Assembly (NCBI GenBank): GCA_002070475.1
Contig: MWDI01000035.1
Coordinates: forward strand, 1 to 42,678
Direction of reading: 5' to 3'
Length of the DNA: 42,678 bases
Source: Firmicutes bacterium ADurb.Bin146
GTDB lineage: Bacteria; Bacillota; Clostridia; DUPQ01
The notes under the pieces are model-generated. The model saw nothing but the letters and a program-made list of their open reading frames with translations. It was not told the origin of the DNA and ran no database searches. Each line of letters begins with the position of its first letter. Within the stretch, counting starts at the first letter, position 1. A program made the translations under genes and the position numbers. Of the stretch, positions 25,573 through 34,453 are shown one piece after another.

Positions 25573-27834
25573 CTAAACTGTAAGCCCAATAGCATATCCT
25601 GCTTTTGTAGCTTCAAATACCTTACCACCTTTAAAAGAATCGCCTATATTGAACATTTCACAAGATGGAATCTCTTTTTGCAATGCATAAAATCCTGTGT
25701 CATCACATTTTCCACCAGCAGCTTGAATAACGATATCAGCTTCAATAAATTGTTCTTCGTATTCCTCTTTAATTTTCTTTGCAAGAGGATTTTCTATGTT
25801 TGGTGGAAGTATCGGATTCCATGTTTTGTAAGGGTCAGGTACAGTCTTGGATACATTCCTCGAAACCTTTATCCCACCAATTTCATAACTTACAAGTTTT
25901 GTACAATTAAGCAGTTTTACGCCAGCTTTTTCCATATAGTGTATGAGATATGCTCTGTTTGCCGTACAAACATGATTCATGAAATATGGTTCCATTTCTA
26001 TTACTGTCACTTCTTTTCCTAATTCCTTGTTTAAGAAAAAAGCTGTCTCGCATCCTACCACTCCTCCGCCTATTACTGCTATTTTATTGGCCTTTTCCAC
26101 TAATTTTGGTTTCTCAAGAACATCAACTGCTTGTATCTTGTTTGCTTTTTCGTAGCCTGGGAGTTTCAGCTCTATATCCTTTGTTCCTGTTGCATATATA
26201 ACAGTATCAAATGCATTATTTTTGATTGTTTCTGCATAAACTTCAGTGTTTAGAAGAACCTTGAGTTTATATTCTTTGGAAGTCATATCAACCAGTTTTA
26301 TTAAATATTCATGATAATTCTGTATATCAAACTTTATCTTTGGCTTTCCTCCAACATTAAGCCTCCCACCGATAACTGACTGTTTTTCATACAAAGTAAC
26401 ATCATGTCCTCTTTTCGCTGCAGTTACTGCAGCCATTATACCTGCTGGACCTGCACCTATTACTGCAATTTTCTTCTTTTTTAAAGCAGGTTGAGGTTCT
26501 TTTGGATACATATGCTCAAATGCTGTTCTCGGATTTACTGCACACTGTGGATGTCCTCCTTCAACAAACTCATTAATACAACCCTCTTGACATCCGATGC
26601 ATGGGATTATTTCCTCTGTGTGTCCCGCTCTTGCTTTATTTGGCCAATACGGATCTGCAAGTAATGGCCTACCAAGCATAATCATATCTGCTTTGTTCTG
26701 CATGAGGACTTCTTCTGCCACATCTGGATATCCAAGTTTTCCTACAGCTACTATCGGAACCTTTACCCCTGCATTTGAAAGAATATTATTGTCATCGAAA
26801 TGTTGTTTCACTATTTTTGCAACATCCGCAAAACATGCAGGAGGCATACCTTCTGGTGGATGTGGCAACCACCAGTTATCATAACAGCCTAAATCCACAT
26901 CAAATATATCTACACCCATGGTTACAAGATTTTTCATATAATCTAATGTCATTTCTACTGTTCGTCCATTTTTAAACTTTCTAAGCGCTTTTAAATCCAT
27001 TTTCTCTTTGTATGTCTCATTTAGAGCAAGTGAGAGATCTATCCTATACATTATAGGAAATGAATTATCTGTTCTTCTTCTGATTTCCTGTATCATGTCC
27101 AAACCAAATGCCTGCCAGTTGGCATATCTGCCAAGTTTTCTTCTGTTAAATGCAGGATTAGTCATTTGTTCTAGTAAATATCCTTCATGTCCATGAAGAT
27201 ATACTCCATCCAAACCAAACGCTTTAGCATCTGCTGCTGCCTGTCCTGCATTCTTTATTATCTTTTTACATGCTGCATCTGTAAGTGGCATGCATGGCAC
27301 TTCTGACATATACCAGTTGGGATTCATTGATGCTGAAACTGGAAATTTAAACTGATTTGTCAGACACTGAGGATTACCCACCCTGCCAAGGCCTGGTGTC
27401 AGCTGGACGAAAATCCGTGCTCCATATGAGTGAACTGCATGTGCAAGATTTCTCCATCCCATATATACTGTTCTTGAACGGTCTATTCTGGGAAAGTATG
27501 TTAGTTTATCCAGTTCTATCAAGGAATGATCTATGCCGAAGCTTATCGGAATAAGTCCTGTTGTTATAAGTCCGACTCCTCCTTTTGCTCTTTCCCTGAA
27601 ATACTCAATCATTTTCTCGTTTGGCCTTCCGGTCTCTTCTGCCATGTTTATGTTACCCATAGGCGCCATAACAAGCCTGTTTTTTATTGTCAGCTTGTTT
27701 ATTTTTATGGGTGAGAATAACAACGGATAGGGGGCATGCCTATTTGTCATTTTTGCAGATTTGAAACCGCTTTCCTCGTTAAACCACGATCCGTAGCTGT
27801 CAACGAGTTTTTGGATCTTGTCGTCTGTCTTCAT
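25573..27834 (-). CDS. Old-Yellow-Enzyme/FadH-type NAD(P)H:flavin oxidoreductase with 4Fe-4S and FAD domains
   Basis: A 753-residue enoate-reductase-like flavoenzyme. The TIM-barrel FMN domain (about 35-400) has KNRLVMAPMG at its start, HGHEGYLLEQMTNPAFNRR at the substrate and metal loop, and MIMLGRPLLADP near its end. A four-cysteine cluster motif follows (C412, C415, C419, C431). An FAD-binding GAGPAG (about 460) and a second nucleotide site GGGVVGCE (about 600) complete the FadH/2-enoate reductase plan. Relatives reduce C=C bonds conjugated to a carboxylate, thioester or ketone. The protein is longer than FadH (about 670) owing to an N-terminal extension of about 38 residues. A GGAGGT site precedes the start. 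It heads the aconitase X operon, which suggests it reduces the dehydration product. Confidence 0.92.
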   Translation of the reverse strand: MKTDDKIQKLVDSYGSWFNEESGFKSAKMTNRHAPYPLLFSPIKINKLTIKNRLVMAPMGNINMAEETGRPNEKMIEYFRERAKGGVGLITTGLIPISFGIDHSLIELDKLTYFPRIDRSRTVYMGWRNLAHAVHSYGARIFVQLTPGLGRVGNPQCLTNQFKFPVSASMNPNWYMSEVPCMPLTDAACKKIIKNAGQAAADAKAFGLDGVYLHGHEGYLLEQMTNPAFNRRKLGRYANWQAFGLDMIQEIRRRTDNSFPIMYRIDLSLALNETYKEKMDLKALRKFKNGRTVEMTLDYMKNLVTMGVDIFDVDLGCYDNWWLPHPPEGMPPACFADVAKIVKQHFDDNNILSNAGVKVPIVAVGKLGYPDVAEEVLMQNKADMIMLGRPLLADPYWPNKARAGHTEEIIPCIGCQEGCINEFVEGGHPQCAVNPRTAFEHMYPKEPQPALKKKKIAVIGAGPAGIMAAVTAAKRGHDVTLYEKQSVIGGRLNVGGKPKIKFDIQNYHEYLIKLVDMTSKEYKLKVLLNTEVYAETIKNNAFDTVIYATGTKDIELKLPGYEKANKIQAVDVLEKPKLVEKANKIAVIGGGVVGCETAFFLNKELGKEVTVIEMEPYFMNHVCTANRAYLIHYMEKAGVKLLNCTKLVSYEIGGIKVSRNVSKTVPDPYKTWNPILPPNIENPLAKKIKEEYEEQFIEADIVIQAAGGKCDDTGFYALQKEIPSCEMFNIGDSFKGGKVFEATKAGYAIGLTV

Positions 27835-27855
27835 GTAACTTACCTCCGTTTGTTT

Positions 27856-27861
27856 ATTATA
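27856..27861 (-). promoter_or_regulatory. Candidate -10 box for the flavoprotein-aconitase X operon
   Basis: A perfect TATAAT on the minus strand, 21 bases upstream of the start codon, without a matching -35. There is no terminator in the 50-base gap after the dehydratase gene, so read-through from the polysaccharide genes is also possible. Confidence 0.35.
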
Positions 27862-27884
27862 TATTCAGTTATAGCTTTGTATAA

Positions 27885-29816
27885 CTATTTCACCTGATTA
27901 TCCTGAGCAAAAAGCCGCATTACGTATTCATTAACTTCATTATTATCTATCTTTTCTATATCTTCACCATCTGGAATATATGTGGGAACCATTTTGGCAA
28001 TCAGTAATTTTATACAGGCAACTTCATCTTCTGTCATTTTTTTTAACTGTTTCAAATTTTCAAAAAATATTTTTTCGTCAAACTTTATCGGATGCCCTAT
28101 ATATATTAAGTCATTTTGTGTTTTTTCTATTCCTTCTTCATCCATAAGAAGCTCTTCATAAAGCTTTTCTCCAGGTCTTAATCCTGTTACTTCTATCTTT
28201 ATATCTACATCAGGGGTACGCCCAGAGAGTTTTATCATATTTCTTGCAAGATCATATATTTTTACAGGCTCACCCATATCAAGTATGAATATTTCCCCGC
28301 CTTTTGCATAATATCCTGCCTGTAAGACTAGAGAGACTGCTTCAGGTATTGTCATAAAATATCTGGTAATATCTTTGTGAGTTACTGTTACGGGCCCGCC
28401 TTCTTGAATCTGTTTTTTAAAAATGGGAATAACTGATCCGTTTGATCCTAATACATTACCGAATCTGACTGCTACAAAATCAGTTTTTGATTTTTTATCA
28501 TATGCTTGAATAATCATTTCGCATATTCTCTTTGTTGCTCCCATTATGTTTGTAGGTCTCACAGCTTTATCTGTTGATATCATAATGAATTTTTCGACAC
28601 CGCTTTCATCAGCAGCTTTTACCAATGTCAGAGTACCAAATACATTATTCTTAACTGCCTCATTAGGACTTGCTTCCATTAAAGGCACATGCTTGTGCGC
28701 TGCTGCATGGAAAATGATTTCAGGTTTGTATTTTGTCATTATGCATTTAATTCTTTTTTCATCTCTTATGCTTGCTATAAGTACATTGATCTTAATCTTT
28801 GGATACTTCTTAGCTATTTCAAGCTGAATATCATATATACTGTTCTCATATATATCAAGCATTACTAACATAGATGGGTTATGGCTGGCTATCTGCCTGC
28901 AAAGCTCACTACCAATAGAACCTCCTGCACCAGTAACTAAAATGACTTTCCCGCTTACATAATCTAGTATTTCTTGAACATTTATATCTATAGCATCTCT
29001 ACCTAGCAAATCCTCAATCTGAACATCTCTGAGGTCTGAAAGCTTTACTTCATTGTTTATAATCTGATACATACCTGGTATTGTACGTAAAATGCATTTG
29101 GTTTCTTTGCAGATATCAAGAATTTTCTTTCTTTCCTGTGACGAAGCAGAAGGGATTGCAATTATTATTTCATCAATCTTGAACTTTTTTGCTGAATTTA
29201 TAATCTGATCTCGTCCTCCGACAATTTTAATACCTTGTATGTATAGCCCATGAACATTCTTGTCATCATCTATTACGCATACAACTCTAGACTTTAGATT
29301 ACCACTAGACTTAATTTCTCTGATTATCATATTGCCTGCATCACCGGCTCCGATAACCATTACTCTTTTTGTTCCTTTTCCTCGTATGTTCTCATGAATA
29401 ATATATCTTAAGAACCTATAACTGAATCTAGTTACAAAAACCATCATTACCAATAGCATCCATCCGAAAAATATTGTGCTTCTCGGTTGGGCTATTCTTA
29501 GTAATGATGTAACAAGGAACTTAAATCCATACGATATAGCACATGCGATAATTATATTGAAAAGTTCTTTGATTGATGCATATTTCCATAATCCCCTGTA
29601 TAAGCCGAAAATAGTGAATACTATTAAAGTAAAAATCGTGTCAGCCCACAGATACTGTTGTGCATATGTAAGATATTGAACATCAATCTTTGTAAAACTA
29701 AGCTCATAACGAAAGAATAAAGCAAGAAAAGTCGCTGCATTTATTGATACAGTATCAAGTATCAAAAGCAGAATTTTTTTAATTACCAAACTGTTATCTT
29801 TTACTGTTTTTACCAA
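27885..29816 (-). CDS. Membrane-bound long-chain UDP-GlcNAc 4,6-dehydratase (PglF/WbpM/CapD-like)
   Basis: A 643-residue protein with four or more N-terminal membrane helices (about residues 10-130), a first Rossmann domain (VIGAGDAGNMIIREI, about 150) and a C-terminal extended-SDR domain (LVTGAGGSIGSELC, about 290). The active-site strip ISTDKAVRPTNIMGATKR shows Ser/Thr-Asp-Lys and Met in place of the usual SDR Tyr. This Met-x3-Lys variant is normal for the WbpM/PglF group. These enzymes make UDP-4-keto-6-deoxy sugars for surface glycans. The start is a TTG, eight bases after a strong GGGGGAG site at 29825-29831. No ATG is closer. It follows the polymerase gene by 28 bases. Confidence 0.94.
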   Translation of the reverse strand: MVKTVKDNSLVIKKILLLILDTVSINAATFLALFFRYELSFTKIDVQYLTYAQQYLWADTIFTLIVFTIFGLYRGLWKYASIKELFNIIIACAISYGFKFLVTSLLRIAQPRSTIFFGWMLLVMMVFVTRFSYRFLRYIIHENIRGKGTKRVMVIGAGDAGNMIIREIKSSGNLKSRVVCVIDDDKNVHGLYIQGIKIVGGRDQIINSAKKFKIDEIIIAIPSASSQERKKILDICKETKCILRTIPGMYQIINNEVKLSDLRDVQIEDLLGRDAIDINVQEILDYVSGKVILVTGAGGSIGSELCRQIASHNPSMLVMLDIYENSIYDIQLEIAKKYPKIKINVLIASIRDEKRIKCIMTKYKPEIIFHAAAHKHVPLMEASPNEAVKNNVFGTLTLVKAADESGVEKFIMISTDKAVRPTNIMGATKRICEMIIQAYDKKSKTDFVAVRFGNVLGSNGSVIPIFKKQIQEGGPVTVTHKDITRYFMTIPEAVSLVLQAGYYAKGGEIFILDMGEPVKIYDLARNMIKLSGRTPDVDIKIEVTGLRPGEKLYEELLMDEEGIEKTQNDLIYIGHPIKFDEKIFFENLKQLKKMTEDEVACIKLLIAKMVPTYIPDGEDIEKIDNNEVNEYVMRLFAQDNQVK

Positions 29817-29844
29817 AACCAGATCTCCCCCAAAAGCCCTAAAA

Positions 29845-31449
29845 TCAGGCAGTTTCTTTTTTTCTTAATACTGATGCAAGCATGCCGAATACTATCCAGC
29901 CATATGGCGCTACTATCGGAACTCCTATATTAAAAAATGCTTGAGCACAAAAACATATGCTTGCAGTCACTAACGCAATTACTAGAGGCTCATCAAATTT
30001 TTTTAATGAACGAATCAGTAGTGAAAATTGGAATGCAAGATAAGAAATAAGTCCCAGTATTCCTGTAGTAACAAGCACCTGCAGATAGTCATTATGTGCT
30101 TTATCGAAGTATGTATTGTATTTTGCCATACTGTATACATGTTCTTCACGCATCCACAGGTCAAATACAGTATCAGGCCCATGGCCAATTATGGGTTTTT
30201 CCTTAAAGAAATTATATACAACCCTCCAAGAATAAATTCTGTTTGAGCCGAATTCATCCTGTATATTACCTTTTAATATCTGTCCGAACTGATAAAGTAC
30301 TAGCATTACTGATGAATCTACAGGTTCAGGCATTGCAAGTATTTTTTTTATGATGAAATAAATAGCTATAGCTGCAATCACATAATATGTTACAGGCCAA
30401 ATAAATTTTTTCTCTATTTTTATAAATTTCCCAATAAAATATATTATAGCAGAAATTATCAGTGCTACTATTGCTCCTAAGAAAAGTATATTGCTAAGCG
30501 GTTTTTCAAAAAAAACAAAATTCCTAGTCCCTATTTTAGCTATCTGATTTTCAAGATATATGAGAAAAAGAAATAGTGAAATCATATGAAACATTCTTGT
30601 TGCAGATATCCTATCTTTGGCTATAAAAGGAAACATGAATGCTATAGCAACTACCATTCCGACATATCCGCTGTCTACCCCAATAAGAATTGAAAAATAG
30701 AAACAGATTCCTGCAGACGCAAGATATAGAATCCTGAAAAACTTTTCTTTTGACTGGCAGTACAATACCGTAAATATCATTATCGGAGTAACAAGATAAG
30801 TTGAAACAACGTCAATATTACCTAAAGTCGTCAAAAAACTCTTGCCTTGAGTAAGGATATTATATGTAAGTTTTCCGACATAGTATCCATTAATCTGAAG
30901 TATACCTAACAAAGCAACAGGTATACTGGCTAGAGCGAATATTTTCAATTCCAGCTTATGGACATATGTACGGGATATAATAAAGAACATGGAAACATAC
31001 ATAAGCTGCATTAAAAAACCTTCATTTCTTGCTTCAACACCCATAAATGCGGTATGCCTGTACTCGGAAAGTATTGCTGATATAAAAGCTATCAACATAT
31101 ATGAAATCAACGCTATATCAGTAAAACTAAGATTCTTCAATGCTTTTTTAAAATATATCGCATCTACCTTTTTTGTGCGAATTTTTTCAAATAATCCGAA
31201 ACACATAAGAATGAACCAAATGCTAAACATAGCTATTAAGGTATACAGTTTTGTCTCTGTCATGTCTGCATATACGTTGTTGCTTACTATCAATGCAAAA
31301 CTGGATAAGAATACATATAGAAAAGCTGTAGTAATGAATTCAAAGTATGATAACTTTTTATTGTCCTGTTCCAGACAGAAAAAATCCTTTATAAGATTTT
31401 TCTTTGCCTTCGGTTCTTCAACGTATTTTTTCGTTTTCTTATTGCTCAT
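29845..31449 (-). CDS. O-antigen ligase/polymerase-like membrane protein (Wzy_C family)
   Basis: A 534-residue polytopic protein with about 12 membrane helices after a basic cytoplasmic N-terminus. It has a large extracytoplasmic loop near residues 385-440 containing NRIYSWRVVYNFFKEKPIIGHGPDT and KAHNDYLQVLVTTG. The Arg and His-Asn-x-x-Leu-Gln positions are the conserved features of the O-antigen ligase/Wzy_C family. It probably polymerises or ligates the glycan made by this locus at the outer face of the membrane. It has its own promoter (TTGAAA-17-TATAAT) and is cotranscribed with the dehydratase. Confidence 0.9.
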   Translation of the reverse strand: MSNKKTKKYVEEPKAKKNLIKDFFCLEQDNKKLSYFEFITTAFLYVFLSSFALIVSNNVYADMTETKLYTLIAMFSIWFILMCFGLFEKIRTKKVDAIYFKKALKNLSFTDIALISYMLIAFISAILSEYRHTAFMGVEARNEGFLMQLMYVSMFFIISRTYVHKLELKIFALASIPVALLGILQINGYYVGKLTYNILTQGKSFLTTLGNIDVVSTYLVTPIMIFTVLYCQSKEKFFRILYLASAGICFYFSILIGVDSGYVGMVVAIAFMFPFIAKDRISATRMFHMISLFLFLIYLENQIAKIGTRNFVFFEKPLSNILFLGAIVALIISAIIYFIGKFIKIEKKFIWPVTYYVIAAIAIYFIIKKILAMPEPVDSSVMLVLYQFGQILKGNIQDEFGSNRIYSWRVVYNFFKEKPIIGHGPDTVFDLWMREEHVYSMAKYNTYFDKAHNDYLQVLVTTGILGLISYLAFQFSLLIRSLKKFDEPLVIALVTASICFCAQAFFNIGVPIVAPYGWIVFGMLASVLRKKETA

Positions 31450-31478
31450 ATATACTATCCTTATTCATTAACACTTGA

Positions 31479-31507
31479 ATTATATATTACCCCTCGATTT
31501 TTTTCAA
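31479..31507 (-). promoter_or_regulatory. Promoter for the polymerase-dehydratase transcript
   Basis: On the minus strand TTGAAA (31502-31507) and TATAAT (31479-31484) are 17 bases apart. Transcription would begin near 31472, about 23 bases before the ATG, with an AAGGA site between. The rest of the 244-base divergent gap (31508-31639) holds no gene or convincing RNA element that I can see. Confidence 0.62.
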
Positions 31508-31639
31508 TCATATATACAGTCATACATACTTTTATCTTCTAACTGCTTTTTAAGGTGTCCTTATATCGAACCAGTCTTTAATGCTTTTTTGTCAGAACAG
31601 TCTCAGACTTCATTTTTGCTAGTATTCAATACTCAATAG

Positions 31640-31648
31640 TGATATAAT
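31640..31648 (+). promoter_or_regulatory. Extended -10 promoter for the Wzz-like gene
   Basis: TGATATAAT, identical to the extended -10 before the xpaC-like gene, lies 45 bases before the ATG. A TTGCTA 21 bases upstream is too far away to be a normal -35 box. Confidence 0.48.
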
Positions 31649-31693
31649 TTTTATAATATCAAAAATCATTGTTAATGTCTTCTGGGAGGAGAT

Positions 31694-32881
31694 ATGGATT
31701 TATCCACGCTTATAAAATATTCACGCAAGAACATCGCATTAATTGTTGTCGTTGTTTTGTGTTGCACTTTTTTGGCAGGAACTGTTAAGGTTCTTTCTGA
31801 CTACACAAGTTATAATGAAGAAAAGATAAATATTCAGAATTTACAATCAGAAATAAATACTCTATCTTCACAAAAAAGCGACTTTCTCGCTCAAAAAACT
31901 AATTATGATAAGGATGAACGATATAATTTTATAAAAGAAATTGATTCTGCTTCACTTCTAAAATTCACATCCGTATTTTACATTGAAAAAAATGTAGCCT
32001 TATATAATACTGTTATTAATGATATAAACCTTCTTTCAGAAATTTATGATGAAAACAATGTGACTTTACCTTTTGATATAGTCGATATTTTTATCGATTT
32101 TACTGCAAGTACTGAATATAGAACTCTTACTATACATGTATATGCTCAGGATAAAAACGGTCTTGAGGAATTAAAAGCAATAGCATTGAACTGTTTTGAG
32201 AAAGCAAAAAACACCGTAAGCGCTACTATAGGTCCTAGCAACATACTGCTTATATCAGAAAGAGAGTCAGTATCTTCAAATACTGCTTTAGCAAATATGC
32301 AGAAAACTTATAAAACTGAATATGCTGCACTGGAAAAAGCCATTGCTGAAACTGACAAACAGATAGCTGAAATACAAGCCTCTATTGACAAAGTCACTTA
32401 TGTACCTTTTAACAAAGAAGTCATACAATATGCTGTGTTAGGACTTATATTAGGAGTTTTTCTTGCATATGTACTTATACTGGGCAGATTTTATTTGAGC
32501 CGTAAACTAATAGGGATCGAACAACTGCCAAAGCTCAATCTTTTTTCTAGCGGTACTGATATAGTTAAAATTTCACAACTAGCATTAGTCCCTGTTATAT
32601 ATGCATGTGGAAAGACATCTGAGCCTATCGGGGTTACAAGTACTGAAAATCTTGTATCTTTAAATGCTGTTAGTAAATATCTTAAGGATAACACTGATTA
32701 TGACTTAAGGGTATTAGAGAATATTTTTGATTCTGCAGACATAGCAAAGTCCATGCTGGATTGCAAGGGCATAATCCTCGTGGAAAAATATAAAGTCTCA
32801 CAAATCAAAAAAATAGAAAAACTGATGGAAATATGCAAAAATAATAATATCACAGTATATGGAGCTATTATTATTGAATAG
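31694..32881 (+). CDS. Wzz-like two-helix membrane protein with a degenerate BY-kinase-like tail
   Basis: A 395-residue protein. Residues 13-30 and 245-264 are membrane helices flanking an extracytoplasmic region of about 210 residues with coiled-coil segments (about 40-75 and 200-235), the plan of Wzz chain-length regulators. The cytoplasmic tail (about 296-395) is unusual. It reads like a bacterial tyrosine kinase/ParA-type Rossmann domain: PIGVTSTEN aligns with the strand before the P-loop, KGIILVEKYK resembles the late beta-strand, and NNITVYGAIIIE resembles the final strand. The GEGKST Walker A and Asp-rich Walker motifs are missing. It is probably a pseudokinase or docking domain, by inference. 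A GGGAGGA site precedes the ATG. The true Wzz and kinase genes follow. Confidence 0.7.
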   Translation: MDLSTLIKYSRKNIALIVVVVLCCTFLAGTVKVLSDYTSYNEEKINIQNLQSEINTLSSQKSDFLAQKTNYDKDERYNFIKEIDSASLLKFTSVFYIEKNVALYNTVINDINLLSEIYDENNVTLPFDIVDIFIDFTASTEYRTLTIHVYAQDKNGLEELKAIALNCFEKAKNTVSATIGPSNILLISERESVSSNTALANMQKTYKTEYAALEKAIAETDKQIAEIQASIDKVTYVPFNKEVIQYAVLGLILGVFLAYVLILGRFYLSRKLIGIEQLPKLNLFSSGTDIVKISQLALVPVIYACGKTSEPIGVTSTENLVSLNAVSKYLKDNTDYDLRVLENIFDSADIAKSMLDCKGIILVEKYKVSQIKKIEKLMEICKNNNITVYGAIIIE

Positions 32882-32914
32882 GTGTGTGATTTACAGTGTT
32901 AAGATTTGTTTTTC

Positions 32915-32943
32915 TTGACAAGTAAAATTTGATATTTTATTAT
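32915..32943 (+). promoter_or_regulatory. Promoter for the Wzz-kinase-phosphatase genes
   Basis: A perfect TTGACA (32915-32920) and TATTAT (32938-32943) with a 17-base spacer. Start of transcription is near 32950, about 36 bases before the ATG. This lets the wzz-kinase-phosphatase trio be expressed apart from the upstream Wzz-like gene. Confidence 0.62.
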
Positions 32944-32985
32944 TGTAATATTGTATCAATAAGAATTTGAAAAGAGAGGGTTTTT

Positions 32986-33708
32986 ATGGAGGAGCTTGAT
33001 ATACGGCAAATATTCTCTTATCTTAGAAGACATTTCTGGCTTATTATCTGCATAATACTAGTTGCAGCCAGCTTATCTGTCACAGTAACATATTTTTTCA
33101 TTACACCTCAGTATGAGGCTTCAGCCACTTTATATGTTTTCAATGATTCCAACAGGACTGATACTTCAATTTCTACAACGGATATAACAACCTCCCAGAA
33201 GCTTATAGCGACATATTCAGTTATAATGCAGAGTGATAATGTTATAAGCAAGGTAATAGAAACAACAGATCTTAATTATACTCCTACACAGATACGAAAA
33301 ATGTTTTCTGGTACTTCCGTTAATAATACTGAAGTTATGAGAATTACAATTACCAGTGAAGATCCTGTTGATGCTATGATTATCGCAAATGCATTCATTG
33401 ACGTTGCACCTGAGGAGATATTAAGAGTAATTAAAGCTGGAGCTGTGGAAATACTGGATAGAGCTATTGTTCCATCTAATCCATCATCACCAAGTATGAT
33501 GAAAAATGTCGCAATAGGTACTGTCTTAGGTTTTATAGCAGCTGTCGCATTTGTTATAATGTATGAATTATTCAACACAAAAGTAAGATCCGATGATAAC
33601 CTTCTTAGAGTGGTTAAAGCTCCAATTATTGGATACATACCGGATCTTCAATTATATCAGCATGATGAAAAGGAGGGTAAGTCTTATGGCGGACCTGGAA
33701 AAGCGTGA
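32986..33708 (+). CDS. Capsular polysaccharide chain-length regulator (CpsC/YveK/YwqC type Wzz)
   Basis: A 240-residue membrane adaptor for a tyrosine kinase in surface polysaccharide export. Two membrane helices (about 18-38 and 172-192) flank an extracytoplasmic domain. The N-terminal helix is preceded by the family's DIRQIFSYLRRHFWLI, and the proline-rich motif VPSNPSSPSMMKN sits just before the second helix. The cytoplasmic tail ends close to the kinase start and would activate it. The gene overlaps the kinase by 23 bases. GAGAGGG serves as ribosome binding site. Confidence 0.93.
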   Translation: MEELDIRQIFSYLRRHFWLIICIILVAASLSVTVTYFFITPQYEASATLYVFNDSNRTDTSISTTDITTSQKLIATYSVIMQSDNVISKVIETTDLNYTPTQIRKMFSGTSVNNTEVMRITITSEDPVDAMIIANAFIDVAPEEILRVIKAGAVEILDRAIVPSNPSSPSMMKNVAIGTVLGFIAAVAFVIMYELFNTKVRSDDNLLRVVKAPIIGYIPDLQLYQHDEKEGKSYGGPGKA

Positions 33709-34453
33709 GTATCTTCTTTTTGATAATAGCTCATTTCCTGTGACAGAAGCAATTAAAGCTGCTAGAACAAACCTGATGTTTACAACAGCAAAGGAAAAAT
33801 GTCCTGTAATTTCATTTACCAGCGCACACATGGGAGAAGGTAAATCTACTGTATGTGCTAATATGGCTTTAGCTTTTGCAGAAGCAGGATTCAAGACATT
33901 GATCATTGATGCAGATATGCGTAAGCCTACAATCAATAAATATTTCAAAGTCAAATCCTCACCAGGTCTTAGTGATATATTAGGTGGTTTGGTAAAGGAA
34001 AACTTTATATATCCAACTAAATATAAAAACCTCCATATTCTACCTAGCGGTACGATTCCACCCAATCCGTCAGAGCTTCTGACCTCTGAGAGAATGACTT
34101 TATTGCTTAGTGAATTACGCGAAACTTTAGACTATATCTTTATTGATACCCCTCCAGTCTTGATTGTTACTGATGCTGTTGCTATTTCAAACAAGGTAAC
34201 CGGCACTGTTCTTGCTGTTAGACAAAATTTTTCCAGAACAAATCTCATTAAGGATACCGTCGATGCTTTAAACAACGTGAGTGGCAAACTTCTAGGTTTC
34301 ATATTCAATGATTATGATATTGAAACAATGTCTTATAACAAATCATATAGATATGGAAAGAACGGGTACAAGTACGCCAAATATGAGAGATATGGCGGAT
34401 ATGACAAAAAACCTATAAAACCAGCATCTCCTGTTAATCTTGATAATGATTGA
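33686..34453 (+). CDS. Bacterial tyrosine kinase (CpsD/YwqD-like)
   Basis: A 255-residue soluble BY-kinase that controls polysaccharide assembly. Walker A is HMGEGKST, Walker A' is LIIDADMRKP and Walker B is YIFIDTPPV. The C-terminal tail holds eight tyrosines in about 28 residues (from SYNKSYRYG to RYGGYDKK), the expected autophosphorylation cluster. The start is the ATG at 33686, nine bases after a perfect AGGAGG (33671-33676). A longer frame opening at 33593 would duplicate part of the upstream gene and is rejected. The last eight bases overlap the phosphatase gene. Confidence 0.94.
   Translation: MADLEKREYLLFDNSSFPVTEAIKAARTNLMFTTAKEKCPVISFTSAHMGEGKSTVCANMALAFAEAGFKTLIIDADMRKPTINKYFKVKSSPGLSDILGGLVKENFIYPTKYKNLHILPSGTIPPNPSELLTSERMTLLLSELRETLDYIFIDTPPVLIVTDAVAISNKVTGTVLAVRQNFSRTNLIKDTVDALNNVSGKLLGFIFNDYDIETMSYNKSYRYGKNGYKYAKYERYGGYDKKPIKPASPVNLDND

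Noticed and set aside
25273..26022. Plus-strand open frame of 249 codons over the aconitase X and flavoprotein genes
   Set aside because: It is an antisense shadow with Cys/Phe/Ser-rich composition, spanning two well-identified genes, without a ribosome binding site.
33593..33685. Longer start for the tyrosine kinase at 33593
   Set aside because: It would overlap the upstream coding region deeply and has no ribosome binding site. The ATG at 33686 has a perfect AGGAGG.
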